From positions 1,054,001 through 1,118,000 of the forward strand of contig NZ_OZ251603.1 of NCBI RefSeq assembly GCF_965243865.1: a DNA stretch of 64,000 bases, in the 5' to 3' direction. The notes below the pieces were generated by a model. It did no database searches, was not told where the DNA came from, and saw only the letters and a list, made by a program, of their open reading frames with translations. The position numbers and the translations under genes are program-made. This stretch comes from Hyphomicrobium_A sp965243865. GTDB taxonomy: Bacteria; Pseudomonadota; Alphaproteobacteria; Rhizobiales; Hyphomicrobiaceae. Below are positions 52,062 to 60,776 of this stretch, one piece after another (positions within the stretch are counted from its first letter, which is position 1; each line of letters opens with the position of its first letter).

Positions 52062-53678
52062 TTACTCTGCCAGTCCAGCTTTCCGCAGGCCGTCGGCGAA
52101 TATCGAAAGGTGCTCAGGGCGCCTGATCGGCAACCAATCCGTAACATTTGAAATGCGTAGCGCTGGATCGAGCCGCCGCAACTCGTCGATTGCGCGACTA
52201 GCGTCCTCGCGGCGACCTCCAAGTGCTCGCGTCACGGCGATCAGTGCCACGACCATGAGAAAGCTAGGCAGATTGCTGTATGAGCGTTCCGCCCATACAG
52301 AAGCCTTTTCGACCCGACCAGCAAACAGGTGCGCCATCGCGATGCCGGCCTGCATACGATAGAGTTCTGGGTCGACGGGGCTCAATCGCATAGCTCGCTC
52401 GAAATGCGCGATGGCGTCTTCGCATTCACCGTGCCAAGTCCGAAGGAAGCCTCCCAGAAACCAGGCTGAAGCCATATTCGGGTTGAGGAATACGGCCCTG
52501 TCGAGGAGCGCGATGCCGCTATCGAGGTCACCGGCAAGATGCGCAAGCGCATGACCACCTCGCGTCAAAGCTACCGCGTCGTCCCTGCCCAGTTCTGCGG
52601 CTAGACGCGCCAGACGAATCCCCTCGGAGGTTTCCAGATCGCGATCTTCGGTCCAGCCGTTCACCTTGCGCCAGAAATAGGACCACGCGGCCATCGCATG
52701 CGCCGCCGCGAATTCGGCATCGAGTTCGGTAGTTCTCCGGAAGAGTGTCAATGCTTCGGCTATTGACTCCTTTGTGCCCCGATGCATGAGGGCAACCCCG
52801 CGCAGGTAGCAGTCGTAGGCATTCAGATTTGCGGTCGGTTTTTTCTTGGCGCGCTCGATTTCGGCCAATTCCAGCTGTGGAGCGATCGCACCAGCAACCC
52901 TCGCTGCGATCTCATCCTGCAGTTCAAAGATATCCTCGTGCCGCCCTTCGAACCGTTCTGCCCACAGGTGCGCGCCGGTCGAAGCCTCGATGAGCTGTCC
53001 CGTGATGCGAATGCGATCGCCTGCCTTGCGCAGGCTTCCCTCCAGCAAGTAGCCAACGCCCAATTCCTCACCTACCCTCACAAGGTCGACCTCGCGACCC
53101 TGATACGTAAAGCTCGAGTTTCGCGCGATCACGAACAGCCAGCGAGCGCGCGATAACGCCGTGATGATCTCCTCTACCACACCGTCGGCAAAGTAGGCCT
53201 GCTCGGGGTCGCCGCTCAGATTTTGGAACGGCAGAACGGCGATGGACGGCCTGATCGGAAGCGGCGGTACAGGACGTGGTGTGTCTAATGCCGGGCTTGA
53301 AGCTCCGCCCACGTCGCGCTCGGATGCGGGAACTTCCGTGACTTCTCCGACGAAGCGGAAGCCCTTACGCGGAACAGTGCGGATCAGCCGTTGATCCTCG
53401 CCGCTGTCGCCGACGGCTTTGCGAACCGCGTTGATATGGCTCGTGAGGGTCGACTCCGAGACGATGCGGCCCGCCCACACGTCCTCAAAAATCCGGTCCT
53501 TACTGACCACACGATCACGATTCTGGATCAGATAGAGAAGCAGGTCGAATACTTGGGGCCCAACCGCAATCGCCTTCGAGGCCCGCGTAAGCTCGCGGCG
53601 CTCGGGGTCGAGGACACAATCAGAGAACAGGAATTGCACGTTGGACTCCGCCTGCAGCGATCCCGAGAGAGGTCGCAT
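52062..53678 (-). CDS. Winged-helix regulator with TolB-like and TPR domains
   Basis: This is a protein of about 538 residues. An OmpR/CadC-type winged helix comes first (FDLLLYLIQNRDRVVSKDRIF to TVPRKGFRFVGEV, residues about 25-115), then a Pro-rich linker, a TolB/adenylate-cyclase-associated domain (IAVLPFQNLSGDPEQAYFADG) and TPR repeats to the end. No membrane helix is visible, unlike CadC. This domain set is common in Hyphomicrobiales; signals are unknown. I chose ATG 53678; the frame extends to a TTG at 53729. It is divergent from the NmrA-like operon and may control it. Confidence 0.85.
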   Translation of the reverse strand: MRPLSGSLQAESNVQFLFSDCVLDPERRELTRASKAIAVGPQVFDLLLYLIQNRDRVVSKDRIFEDVWAGRIVSESTLTSHINAVRKAVGDSGEDQRLIRTVPRKGFRFVGEVTEVPASERDVGGASSPALDTPRPVPPLPIRPSIAVLPFQNLSGDPEQAYFADGVVEEIITALSRARWLFVIARNSSFTYQGREVDLVRVGEELGVGYLLEGSLRKAGDRIRITGQLIEASTGAHLWAERFEGRHEDIFELQDEIAARVAGAIAPQLELAEIERAKKKPTANLNAYDCYLRGVALMHRGTKESIAEALTLFRRTTELDAEFAAAHAMAAWSYFWRKVNGWTEDRDLETSEGIRLARLAAELGRDDAVALTRGGHALAHLAGDLDSGIALLDRAVFLNPNMASAWFLGGFLRTWHGECEDAIAHFERAMRLSPVDPELYRMQAGIAMAHLFAGRVEKASVWAERSYSNLPSFLMVVALIAVTRALGGRREDASRAIDELRRLDPALRISNVTDWLPIRRPEHLSIFADGLRKAGLAE

Positions 53679-53844
53679 GATTGGATAGCATAGGGCCAGT
53701 CCCAGCCGGGGCTTTGGACGCTTTTCCAAGGTAAACTAAAGGGTATTTGAAGGTAGCCGCAAAGCCTTGCCGCGGCACCCGAGGCATTCTTCATCCAGTG
53801 GCGACGCCAGCGCGTCATGCCGTCGGAACCTTGGAGAATTTGCC

Positions 53845-54600
53845 ATGAAGATCGTCGTTATCGGGGGAACTGGGCTGGTCGGATCGAAAGTGGTCGGACT
53901 CTTGCGTGGCAAGGGCCACGATGTGCTCGCGGCCTCGCCCAATACGGGCGTCAACACCATAACGCGCGTAGGCCTGGCAGAAGCCCTATCCAATGCAGAC
54001 GTCGTCGTCGACGTTGCGAACTCGCCGTCGTTTGAGGACGGCGCGGTGCTGAAGTTCTTCGAGACTGCGGGCCGCAATCTGCTCGCCGCGGAGGCTGCAG
54101 CCGGTGTTGGCCATCACGTGGCGCTCTCCGTTGTGGGCGCGGATCGACTGCCCGAGAGTGGCTACATGCGCGCAAAATTTGCGCAGGAGAAGCTCATTCA
54201 GGCGTCGAATATTCCATTCACCATCGTGCGCTCGACCCAATTCTTCGAGTTCGTCGACGCGATCACCCAATCGGCTGCTGACCGAAATGCGATCCGGCTC
54301 TCGCCGGCTCTGTTGCAGCCCATCGCCTCGGATGATGTTGCGGCGGCGGTGGCCGACGCAGCCTTGAGCAAGCCTGCAAACGGAATCGTGGAGATAGCAG
54401 GGCCGGAGAAAATCCCGCTCGACGAACTGGGCCGTTTGTACCTGGCGAACAAGGCAGACAGCCGTCCGGTCGTGGCCGACGTGCATGCCCGCTACTTCGG
54501 AACTGAACTCGACGACACTTCGCTCACGCCGGCCGAGGCACCTCTGCTGGGCGTGACCCGCTTTGAAGATTGGCTGCGCCGCTCATCGGCCGAAGCCTGA
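53845..54600 (+). CDS. NmrA-like NAD(P)-binding protein (atypical SDR)
   Basis: This is a 251-residue Rossmann protein starting MKIVVIGGTGLVGSKVVGLL (NAD(P) motif GGTGLVG). There is no Tyr-x3-Lys pair in the usual spot; SGYMRAKFAQE gives a related Y-x3-K. It fits atypical SDRs that act on quinones or sense NADP. GGAG lies nine bases before ATG 53845. It is the first gene of a seven-gene rightward run, separated by 46 bp from the next, and its divergent neighbour is the TolB/TPR regulator. Confidence 0.88.
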   Translation: MKIVVIGGTGLVGSKVVGLLRGKGHDVLAASPNTGVNTITRVGLAEALSNADVVVDVANSPSFEDGAVLKFFETAGRNLLAAEAAAGVGHHVALSVVGADRLPESGYMRAKFAQEKLIQASNIPFTIVRSTQFFEFVDAITQSAADRNAIRLSPALLQPIASDDVAAAVADAALSKPANGIVEIAGPEKIPLDELGRLYLANKADSRPVVADVHARYFGTELDDTSLTPAEAPLLGVTRFEDWLRRSSAEA

Positions 54601-54646
54601 TCTTCTCACTCCACCTGCACCAGCGGGTCACCGCCAGGAGATACCC

Positions 54647-55075
54647 ATGCTGAAAGCATTCTGCATATTCGCGGCGATCGTGCTCGCGATAGCCGCTATC
54701 GCCAACGGCACGTTCATGTTGCTCGACCCCGAGCGCTGGTACCTTGATGTGCCCGGCGTGACCACGACCGGACCGTTCAATCAGCACTTCGTTCGAGACA
54801 TCGGACTGATCTTCCTGCTCCTGGGTGGCTCGTTCCTTTTTGGTACCGCGTGGCCGCAGCTCAGGGTCGCATTCTGGGCCGCGCCCTCGATCTGGCTCGC
54901 GGGGCACGCGCTCTTTCACTTTTGGGAAGTGGCCGCCGGCATCTGCGGTCCATCGGCCTTGGTGCGCGACTTTCCGGCGGTGACATTGCCTGCCATCATT
55001 GGGCTTTGCATCACAGCTTGGGCGATCGCAGAAGCTCGCAACGGAACGTTCGCGACCGCCGTGGAGGCCGCGTGA
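54647..55075 (+). CDS. Four-helix membrane protein of unknown function
   Basis: This is a 142-residue protein with four hydrophobic helices (FCIFAAIVLAIAAIANGTFM; DIGLIFLLLGGSFLFGTAW; FWAAPSIWLAGHALFHFWEV; LPAIIGLCITAWAIAEA). His residues in NQHFVRD and GHALFHFWE may matter. ATG 54647 follows AGGAGA. Its stop overlaps the start of the next SDR gene (ATGA), so the two are coupled. No name can be given. Confidence 0.7.
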   Translation: MLKAFCIFAAIVLAIAAIANGTFMLLDPERWYLDVPGVTTTGPFNQHFVRDIGLIFLLLGGSFLFGTAWPQLRVAFWAAPSIWLAGHALFHFWEVAAGICGPSALVRDFPAVTLPAIIGLCITAWAIAEARNGTFATAVEAA

Positions 55076-55827
55076 TGGGCGTATTCGCGGGAAAGGCCGT
55101 GATCGTAACTGGTGGCAGCTCCGGTATCGGTCGGGCGGCAGCTTTAGCTTTTGCGGCGCAGGGAGCAAACGTCCTGATAACGGGCCGTCGCGAGGGTCCG
55201 CTCGCGGAGGTAGCCGCGGCTCATGCAAACATCACCGGCTTTGTTGCCGACGTGGCCGATCCAGATGACGCCGGCGGCACCATCGCAAAAGCGGTGAACC
55301 TGTGGGGCCGCCTGGATGTGCTGGTCAATAATGCCGGCGCGGGAGCCATTCTGCCACTCGAGGACGCGAGCGCGGGTCAGATAGCGAGCATCTTCTCGGT
55401 CAATGTTGTCGGGCCCAGTCTCCTGGCCGCCGCTGCGCTCCCCCACCTCGCACAAAGCAAGGGCGCGATCATCAACATCTCGAGCACGTTCGGACACAAG
55501 GCAGCTGCCGGGCTCTCGCATTACGCCGCCAGCAAGGCGGCATTGGAACATCTCACGCGGTGCTGGGCTCTGGAGCTTGCGCCCCAGGGTGTCCGCGTCA
55601 ATTCCATTGCGGCCGGGCCGACCGAGTCCAACGCGCTGACCGGCATCATGGGGCTGTCCCCGGAGGCCGCTGCAGCCATCGAAGCGGAGGAGCGCGAGCA
55701 CATTCCTCTCAAGAGGCGCGGAATGCCTGACGACGTGGCGAGTTGGATCGTGTCGCTCGCCGGGATGCGCTCGGATTGGGTGACGGGCCAAGTCATCTCC
55801 GTCGATGGTGGCCTGAGCGTGACTTGA
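55075..55827 (+). CDS. Short-chain dehydrogenase/reductase
   Basis: This is a 250-residue classical SDR: TGGSSGIG cofactor motif, NNAGAG, catalytic Ser in NISSTFG, Y-x3-K as YAASKAA, and VSVDGG-type end (ISVDGGLSVT). NAD(P) specificity is unclear (GRREG after beta-2 suggests NADPH). It is translationally coupled to the small membrane protein upstream. The oxidised or reduced substrate is unknown. Confidence 0.92.
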   Translation: MGVFAGKAVIVTGGSSGIGRAAALAFAAQGANVLITGRREGPLAEVAAAHANITGFVADVADPDDAGGTIAKAVNLWGRLDVLVNNAGAGAILPLEDASAGQIASIFSVNVVGPSLLAAAALPHLAQSKGAIINISSTFGHKAAAGLSHYAASKAALEHLTRCWALELAPQGVRVNSIAAGPTESNALTGIMGLSPEAAAAIEAEEREHIPLKRRGMPDDVASWIVSLAGMRSDWVTGQVISVDGGLSVT

Positions 55828-55870
55828 ACGTACCAGCTCGAAATTTCTGATCAGCATTTAGGGGCGTCCA

Positions 55871-56770
55871 ATGGACGAGGAAGCAGCGGGCAAGAAGCGC
55901 CGCGCCGCCGATGCGGAAATGGCCCGCGTTCTGAAGACCAAGCCGCTCAACATTGTTTCCGGGCTCGACCCATCCAGCGGCGGCATCGCCCATTGGAAGC
56001 ATGGCGCGCTACACGACGTCGTCCAGCCGATGGCCGATCATGTGATCATGACGTACATCGACACGATGCAGCCACTGGAGAGACGGGCGGGCAAAAGCGT
56101 TGCGAAAGGCGTGGCGCGCCCGGGCGTCGTGACGATCATCCCAGCAGGCACGAGCGCGCGATGGGACATTACGGGCGCCGTCGACGTCGTTCAGCTTTAC
56201 CTTCCTCAAGCAACGATCGAACGCATTTCTGCCGAGTCCGGAAATGCACCGCCGGCCGAGCTTCTGGAGCGAACCGGCCATCTCGATCCGATTTCATCGC
56301 GCCTGCTGACCACCGCCGCGGAAGCTCTCGACGGCCACGCTACGCTGGATGTCATGTTCCGGCAGCAAATCACAGACCTCCTGGCGACGAGGTTGCTAGC
56401 TGCCCATGTCGGCGCTCCCATCGTACCGCCAACAGTATCGGGAGGGCTCTCGCCCGGCGTCCTGCGGCGTGCACTAGAGCGTCTGCGCACTGCGAGCGAC
56501 GCCGACGTATCGCTGGCCGCCTTGGCCGCTGACGCGGGGCTGTCGCGCTTTCACTTCTGCCGCGCCTTCAAGGAAAGCACAGGGATGCCGCCACACGCCT
56601 GGCTGCGGCACTACCGCTTGGAGCAGGCAAAGGCCATGCTGTGCGATCCGTCCATGTCAGTCGTCACAGTCGCCGTTGCGCTCGGCTATGCGTCGCAGAC
56701 GGCATTTGCTGCAGCATTCAAAAAGCTGACGGGCCTATCTCCCAGCCAATTTCGTCGACAGACGATTTGA
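55871..56770 (+). CDS. AraC family transcriptional regulator
   Basis: This is a 299-residue regulator with a C-terminal AraC double HTH (LAALAADAGLSRFHFCRAFKE and VTVAVALGYASQTAFAAAFKK, ending LSPSQFRRQ). The N-terminal part is a ligand domain without a recognised cofactor. GGGG lies seven bases ahead of the ATG. It sits between the SDR gene and the MBL hydrolase gene, all on one strand, suggesting local control of the run. Confidence 0.92.
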   Translation: MDEEAAGKKRRAADAEMARVLKTKPLNIVSGLDPSSGGIAHWKHGALHDVVQPMADHVIMTYIDTMQPLERRAGKSVAKGVARPGVVTIIPAGTSARWDITGAVDVVQLYLPQATIERISAESGNAPPAELLERTGHLDPISSRLLTTAAEALDGHATLDVMFRQQITDLLATRLLAAHVGAPIVPPTVSGGLSPGVLRRALERLRTASDADVSLAALAADAGLSRFHFCRAFKESTGMPPHAWLRHYRLEQAKAMLCDPSMSVVTVAVALGYASQTAFAAAFKKLTGLSPSQFRRQTI

Positions 56771-56894
56771 CCGCAATCGCTCTTCAATCGCCGCAATCGC
56801 TCTGGCGCACCACCTGACGCAGTTCACTAAATCATCGCCATGCCCACACGCTTTGGGCGAGCGAATGTTCAGTGACTGACCGAAGGAGACTCAC

Positions 56895-57830
56895 ATGTTG
56901 GACGTAGTTGCGAACCAGAAACCGGGGCGTGCGGTGTCGCGCCCTAACACGCCCGAAGAGTTGGTCCCATCGCGGTACGCGGTGCGGGTCGGCGAGATCA
57001 ACGTTCTGGTCGTCAGCGATGGAGTACTGCCGCTCCCCACCACGATGTTGGCGCACAACGCTGAGCCGGCGGCACGGGCAGCCTGGCTGGACGACATGTT
57101 CCTGCCGCAGGACGCATTCGATTGGGCTCTGAACGTAGCCGTAGTGCGTAGCGGCGACCAGACCATTCTCATCGACGCTGGGCTTGGGTTGGATCCGGAC
57201 CTGCAGTTGCCGCGGGCCGGACAGTTGGTCAAGCGCCTCGCCGCTGCCGGCATCGATTTAAGCTCGGTGACCGACGTAGTGCTGACGCACATGCACATGG
57301 ACCATGTTGGCGGGCTGCTCGTCGATGGCGTGAAGGAACGGCTGCGTCCGGACCTGCGAATTCATGTCGCCACCGCCGAGGTCAAGTTCTGGGATGCTCC
57401 TGATTTCTCACACACTGCCATGCCGCAGGGCTTTCCCGACGCGCTTCGTGCAACAGCCAAGCGGTTCCTACAAGAATACGGCAGCTATCTGCGAACGTTC
57501 GAAGATCAATACGAGGTCGCTCCGGGCGTCGTCGTCCATCGAACCGGCGGACACACCCCAGGACACAGCGTGGTTCGCCTTGCATCTGGCGGAGACGCGC
57601 TCACGTTTGCTGGCGATGCCGTGTTCGCTGTCGGGTTCGAACAGCCCGAGTGGCACAACGGTTTTGAGCACGATCCCGAAGAGGCCGCGCGCGTGCGGAT
57701 CCGCCTTTTGCGGGAGCTGGCCGCAACCGGCGAGATGCTGGTGGCCACGCATCTGCCGTTCCCCTCCGTTGGCCACGTCGCGATCGACGGCGACACCTTT
57801 CGGTGGGTTCCGGTCTTCTGGGATTACTGA
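56895..57830 (+). CDS. MBL-fold metallo-hydrolase
   Basis: This is a 311-residue metallo-beta-lactamase-fold protein with the zinc motif LTHMHMDHVGG (HxHxDH), a second His in TGGHTPGH and an Asp in TFAGDAVF. Lactonases, arylsulfatases and glyoxalase II share this fold; the fuller form with an N-terminal extension resembles quorum-quenching lactonase-like enzymes. There is no signal peptide, so it is cytoplasmic. A strong hairpin follows its stop. Confidence 0.9.
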   Translation: MLDVVANQKPGRAVSRPNTPEELVPSRYAVRVGEINVLVVSDGVLPLPTTMLAHNAEPAARAAWLDDMFLPQDAFDWALNVAVVRSGDQTILIDAGLGLDPDLQLPRAGQLVKRLAAAGIDLSSVTDVVLTHMHMDHVGGLLVDGVKERLRPDLRIHVATAEVKFWDAPDFSHTAMPQGFPDALRATAKRFLQEYGSYLRTFEDQYEVAPGVVVHRTGGHTPGHSVVRLASGGDALTFAGDAVFAVGFEQPEWHNGFEHDPEEAARVRIRLLRELAATGEMLVATHLPFPSVGHVAIDGDTFRWVPVFWDY

Positions 57831-57860
57831 CCCCCAGTGAGCGCATCCGCTTAAGCAACT

Positions 57861-57898
57861 GGTCGATCGGTTTTGACCTCCTGGCAGACCGATCGACC
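57861..57898. repeat. Perfect 11-bp inverted repeat between MBL and hydrolase genes
   Basis: GGTCGATCGGT (57861-57871) pairs with ACCGATCGACC (57888-57898) across 16 bp. It lies 31 bp after the MBL stop and 42 bp before the next start. It may be a partial terminator or a regulator site; there is no T-run. Confidence 0.6.
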
Positions 57899-57939
57899 GC
57901 CTCTAACTTTCCATACACACAAGCCGCAGGATTTCCCCC

Positions 57940-58770
57940 ATGCCTATGATCACGACACAGGACGGCACCCAGATCTTCTACAAGGATTGGGGCCCGAAGA
58001 CCGCTCAGCCCATCGTATTCCATCATGGCTGGCCGCTCAGCGGCGATGATTGGGATACGCAAATGCTCTTTTTCCTCGGCAAGGGGTATCGCGTCATCGC
58101 GCATGACCGCCGCGGTCACGGCCGCTCCAGCCAGGTCAGCGATGGGCACGACATGGACCACTACGCTGCCGATGTTGCCGCTCTCATCGAACACCTCGAC
58201 CTTCGCGATGCGATCCATATCGGACACTCGACCGGCGGTGGCGAGGCAACGCGCTACGTCGCTCGCTACGGTAAAGGCCGTGTCGCCAAGCTCGTGCTTA
58301 TCAGCGCTGTGCCACCGATCATGGTCGAGACGCCGGCGAGCCCCGGGGGACTACCGATCGAGGTATTCGACGGGTTGCGCAAGGAACTCGCGGCTGGGCG
58401 ATCCAGGTTCTACCTCGAGTTCGCGAGCGGACCCTTCTACGGCTACAACCGACCCGACGCGAAGCCGTCCCAGGCCGTCATCTGGAACTGGTGGCGCCAA
58501 GCCATGATGGGGGGCGCCAAGGCCCAACATGACGGCATCAAAGCGTTCGCGGAAACAGACTTCACCGACGACCTGAAGGTCATCGACGTACCCACGCTCG
58601 TGATGCACGGCGACGACGACCAGATCGTTCCGCTCACTAATTCCGCACCGCTGTCGGCGAAGCTTTTGAAGAACGGAACACTCAAGATCTACCCGCATCT
58701 GCCGCACGGGATGTGCGCGACACACGCGGATCTCATCAACGCCGACCTGCAGGCTTTCATCACCGTCTGA
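57940..58770 (+). CDS. Alpha/beta hydrolase, cofactor-free haloperoxidase type
   Basis: This is a 276-residue alpha/beta hydrolase of the non-haem chloroperoxidase/esterase group. The HHGWPLSGDDWD oxyanion region, catalytic Ser in GHSTGGGEATR, Asp in VMHGDDDQIVP and His in HLPHGMCATH are present. In vivo these enzymes are usually esterases or perhydrolases, and halide oxidation is secondary. No signal peptide. It precedes the NDH-2-like gene by 81 bp. Confidence 0.93.
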   Translation: MPMITTQDGTQIFYKDWGPKTAQPIVFHHGWPLSGDDWDTQMLFFLGKGYRVIAHDRRGHGRSSQVSDGHDMDHYAADVAALIEHLDLRDAIHIGHSTGGGEATRYVARYGKGRVAKLVLISAVPPIMVETPASPGGLPIEVFDGLRKELAAGRSRFYLEFASGPFYGYNRPDAKPSQAVIWNWWRQAMMGGAKAQHDGIKAFAETDFTDDLKVIDVPTLVMHGDDDQIVPLTNSAPLSAKLLKNGTLKIYPHLPHGMCATHADLINADLQAFITV

Positions 58771-58851
58771 CTTTCCTCGCCGCGCCTCTCCAAACGCGCC
58801 GCCCCGGCGGTGGCGCGACGGCGATCTGCGGCCCTTGAAAGGAATTAATAC

Positions 58852-60057
58852 ATGCGGATTGTCATCATAGGCGCCGGCTTTGCTGGAATGTACGCAGCGC
58901 TCTCGGCGGCACGCTTGCGCGACATCAAGGGTGTTTCGCCCGAGGTGTTGGAAATCATGCTGGTCGCGCCCGAGCCCATTCTGGTCGTGCGGCCCCGGCT
59001 CTACGAGCCAAATCCAGAAACTCTGACGGCTGCCCTGGAGCCTGTTTTGAAGGCAGTGGATGTCGTCTATGTCCGAGGTCGGGCAGAGGCCGTCAACGCG
59101 TCATGCCGGTCCTTGGTCGTTGCCACCCCCGGCGGTGGTTGGAGTTCCATCCTATACGACCGGCTGATCGTTGCGACCGGCAGCCGTCTGTTCCGCCCGA
59201 GCATACCAGGACTCGCGGAACACGCCTTCAGCGTGGACAGTCTCGATGATGCCGCTGCGTTGGATCGCCACCTTGAAGGTCTTGCGAGCCGGCCAGCGTC
59301 GGACGCCCGAAATACCGTCGTTGTTGCGGGAGGCGGCTTCACCGGTATCGAGGTGGCGACGGAGATGCCGGCTAGGCTGCGTGAGGTTCTCGGCAAGGAC
59401 GCCAAGACGCAAGTAGTCATCGTTGAGCGCAACGATGTCATTGCGCCCGACATGGGTACGGAGGCACGCCCGGTGATCGATGGAGCGCTTCGCAAACTCG
59501 ACATCAAAATGCGCCTCGGCGTCGGTGTTTCCGCGCTCGAGAAGACGAGTGTCACGCTGTCCGATGGTAAGCGGATCGAGACCGAGACGGTCGTCTGGGC
59601 AGCCGGAATGCGTGCGGCTCCATTCTCGGCGCAAGTTCCGGGTGAACGCGACAACTTCGGTCGCCTGGTTGTCGATTGCGAGCTGCGCGTCGTTGGAGTT
59701 CCGGGCGTGTTCGCGACAGGTGACTCCGCTAAGGCCGCATGTGACAACGACGGAAACTTCGCGCTGATGTCGTGCCAGCATGCGACGCGCATGGGTGCAT
59801 TTGCGGGCAACAATGCTGCAGCCGAGCTGCTCGGGGAAGCACCCGCGCCCTATCACCAGAAAGCCTATGTCACCTGCCTCGACCTCGGCGAGGCCGGCGC
59901 TCTGTTCACACGCGGCTGGGATCACAGGATCGAGCACATTGGCGCTGACGCAAAGAAGCTGAAGCAGGAGATCAATACCGTCTGGATCTATCCGCCGAAG
60001 CCCATACGGGCCGAAGCCCTCGCATCGGCTGATCCGCAGCGCGTGACTGATCTTTGA
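58852..60057 (+). CDS. NDH-2-like FAD/NAD(P)-dependent oxidoreductase
   Basis: This is a 401-residue flavoprotein. The FAD site IGAGFAGMYAALSAAR is at the N-terminus, the NADH site VVVAGGGFTGIEVATEM near residue 158, and the second FAD motif GVFATGDSA near residue 285. It resembles type II NADH:quinone dehydrogenases but has no clear C-terminal membrane helix. GGAA and AAGG precede the ATG. It ends the operon and may provide or drain reducing power for the SDR partners. Confidence 0.9.
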   Translation: MRIVIIGAGFAGMYAALSAARLRDIKGVSPEVLEIMLVAPEPILVVRPRLYEPNPETLTAALEPVLKAVDVVYVRGRAEAVNASCRSLVVATPGGGWSSILYDRLIVATGSRLFRPSIPGLAEHAFSVDSLDDAAALDRHLEGLASRPASDARNTVVVAGGGFTGIEVATEMPARLREVLGKDAKTQVVIVERNDVIAPDMGTEARPVIDGALRKLDIKMRLGVGVSALEKTSVTLSDGKRIETETVVWAAGMRAAPFSAQVPGERDNFGRLVVDCELRVVGVPGVFATGDSAKAACDNDGNFALMSCQHATRMGAFAGNNAAAELLGEAPAPYHQKAYVTCLDLGEAGALFTRGWDHRIEHIGADAKKLKQEINTVWIYPPKPIRAEALASADPQRVTDL

Positions 60058-60776
60058 GGCCGCCCCGCGCGATAGACGTCTATCTGGAGATAATAGTCAT
60101 GTGTCGAGAACCTTCACGATCTATGGCATTTGCCCTACCGCCTGCCAACGTTGCTCACGACGGCTTCGACGGCGTGTCGTCATTTGCCGCTGGAGCTGCA
60201 CAAAAAACCTGCGGTGGAACATGCCCGACGCGGGCTGCACTACCGGTAGCCGGGCGATGTTCGACTTGCTGCTTGGCGCTGACTTTGGTCCTCCTCGCTC
60301 CCGGCGAGAAATTTGAGACTGTAACCTAGCTCCCTTGAAAACTGACGCATGCATCCTGGAGCGCGCCTCGACAGTGACGATCGAGTGGTCGATCTGTACG
60401 GCGCCACGATGAGCGGTCGGTCCCAATAACTGCCATTCGCTGCAAGTGGTCGGTGCCAGCTGGACGATCGCCGACCAGGTCCGCTGATTGGGGAAGACCG
60501 GTTGGGACAGGGCTGCTGACCTGAGACCCATCCTTCCCCCGCTCAGCCCTGGGTAAGTTGAGTCGTTGAGCCGCTCCCCAACTGGGGTCTGCCAGACTAG
60601 ATTTTCCTGCCTGTTCCGGAATGCGTGACCGTACGCAGCTGACTGGCCCCCAGCACGTCAGGCGCCAAATTGCGGGCGAATATCAATCAACTGAAGATGG
60701 ACCATCAGGAACAGTATTTGCTCCTTCAGATGCTGCCCATTGCCCGCGCATCGGCCCCAACCAGCGAGCTGAAGCA
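60058..60776. other. 719-bp region without a supported gene
   Basis: Overlapping short frames run both ways, none convincing. GGAG at about 60086 precedes ATG 60099 (76 codons, Cys-rich) and an overlapping GTG 60101 (71 codons starting SRTFTIYG); either could be the head of a decayed gene. I see no transposase or RNA signature. Confidence 0.4.

Noticed and set aside
60121..60531. 136-codon minus-strand frame, considered as a transposase remnant
   Set aside because: IDHSIV is faintly like IS5-type transposases, but no further motif, inverted repeats or target duplication can be seen.
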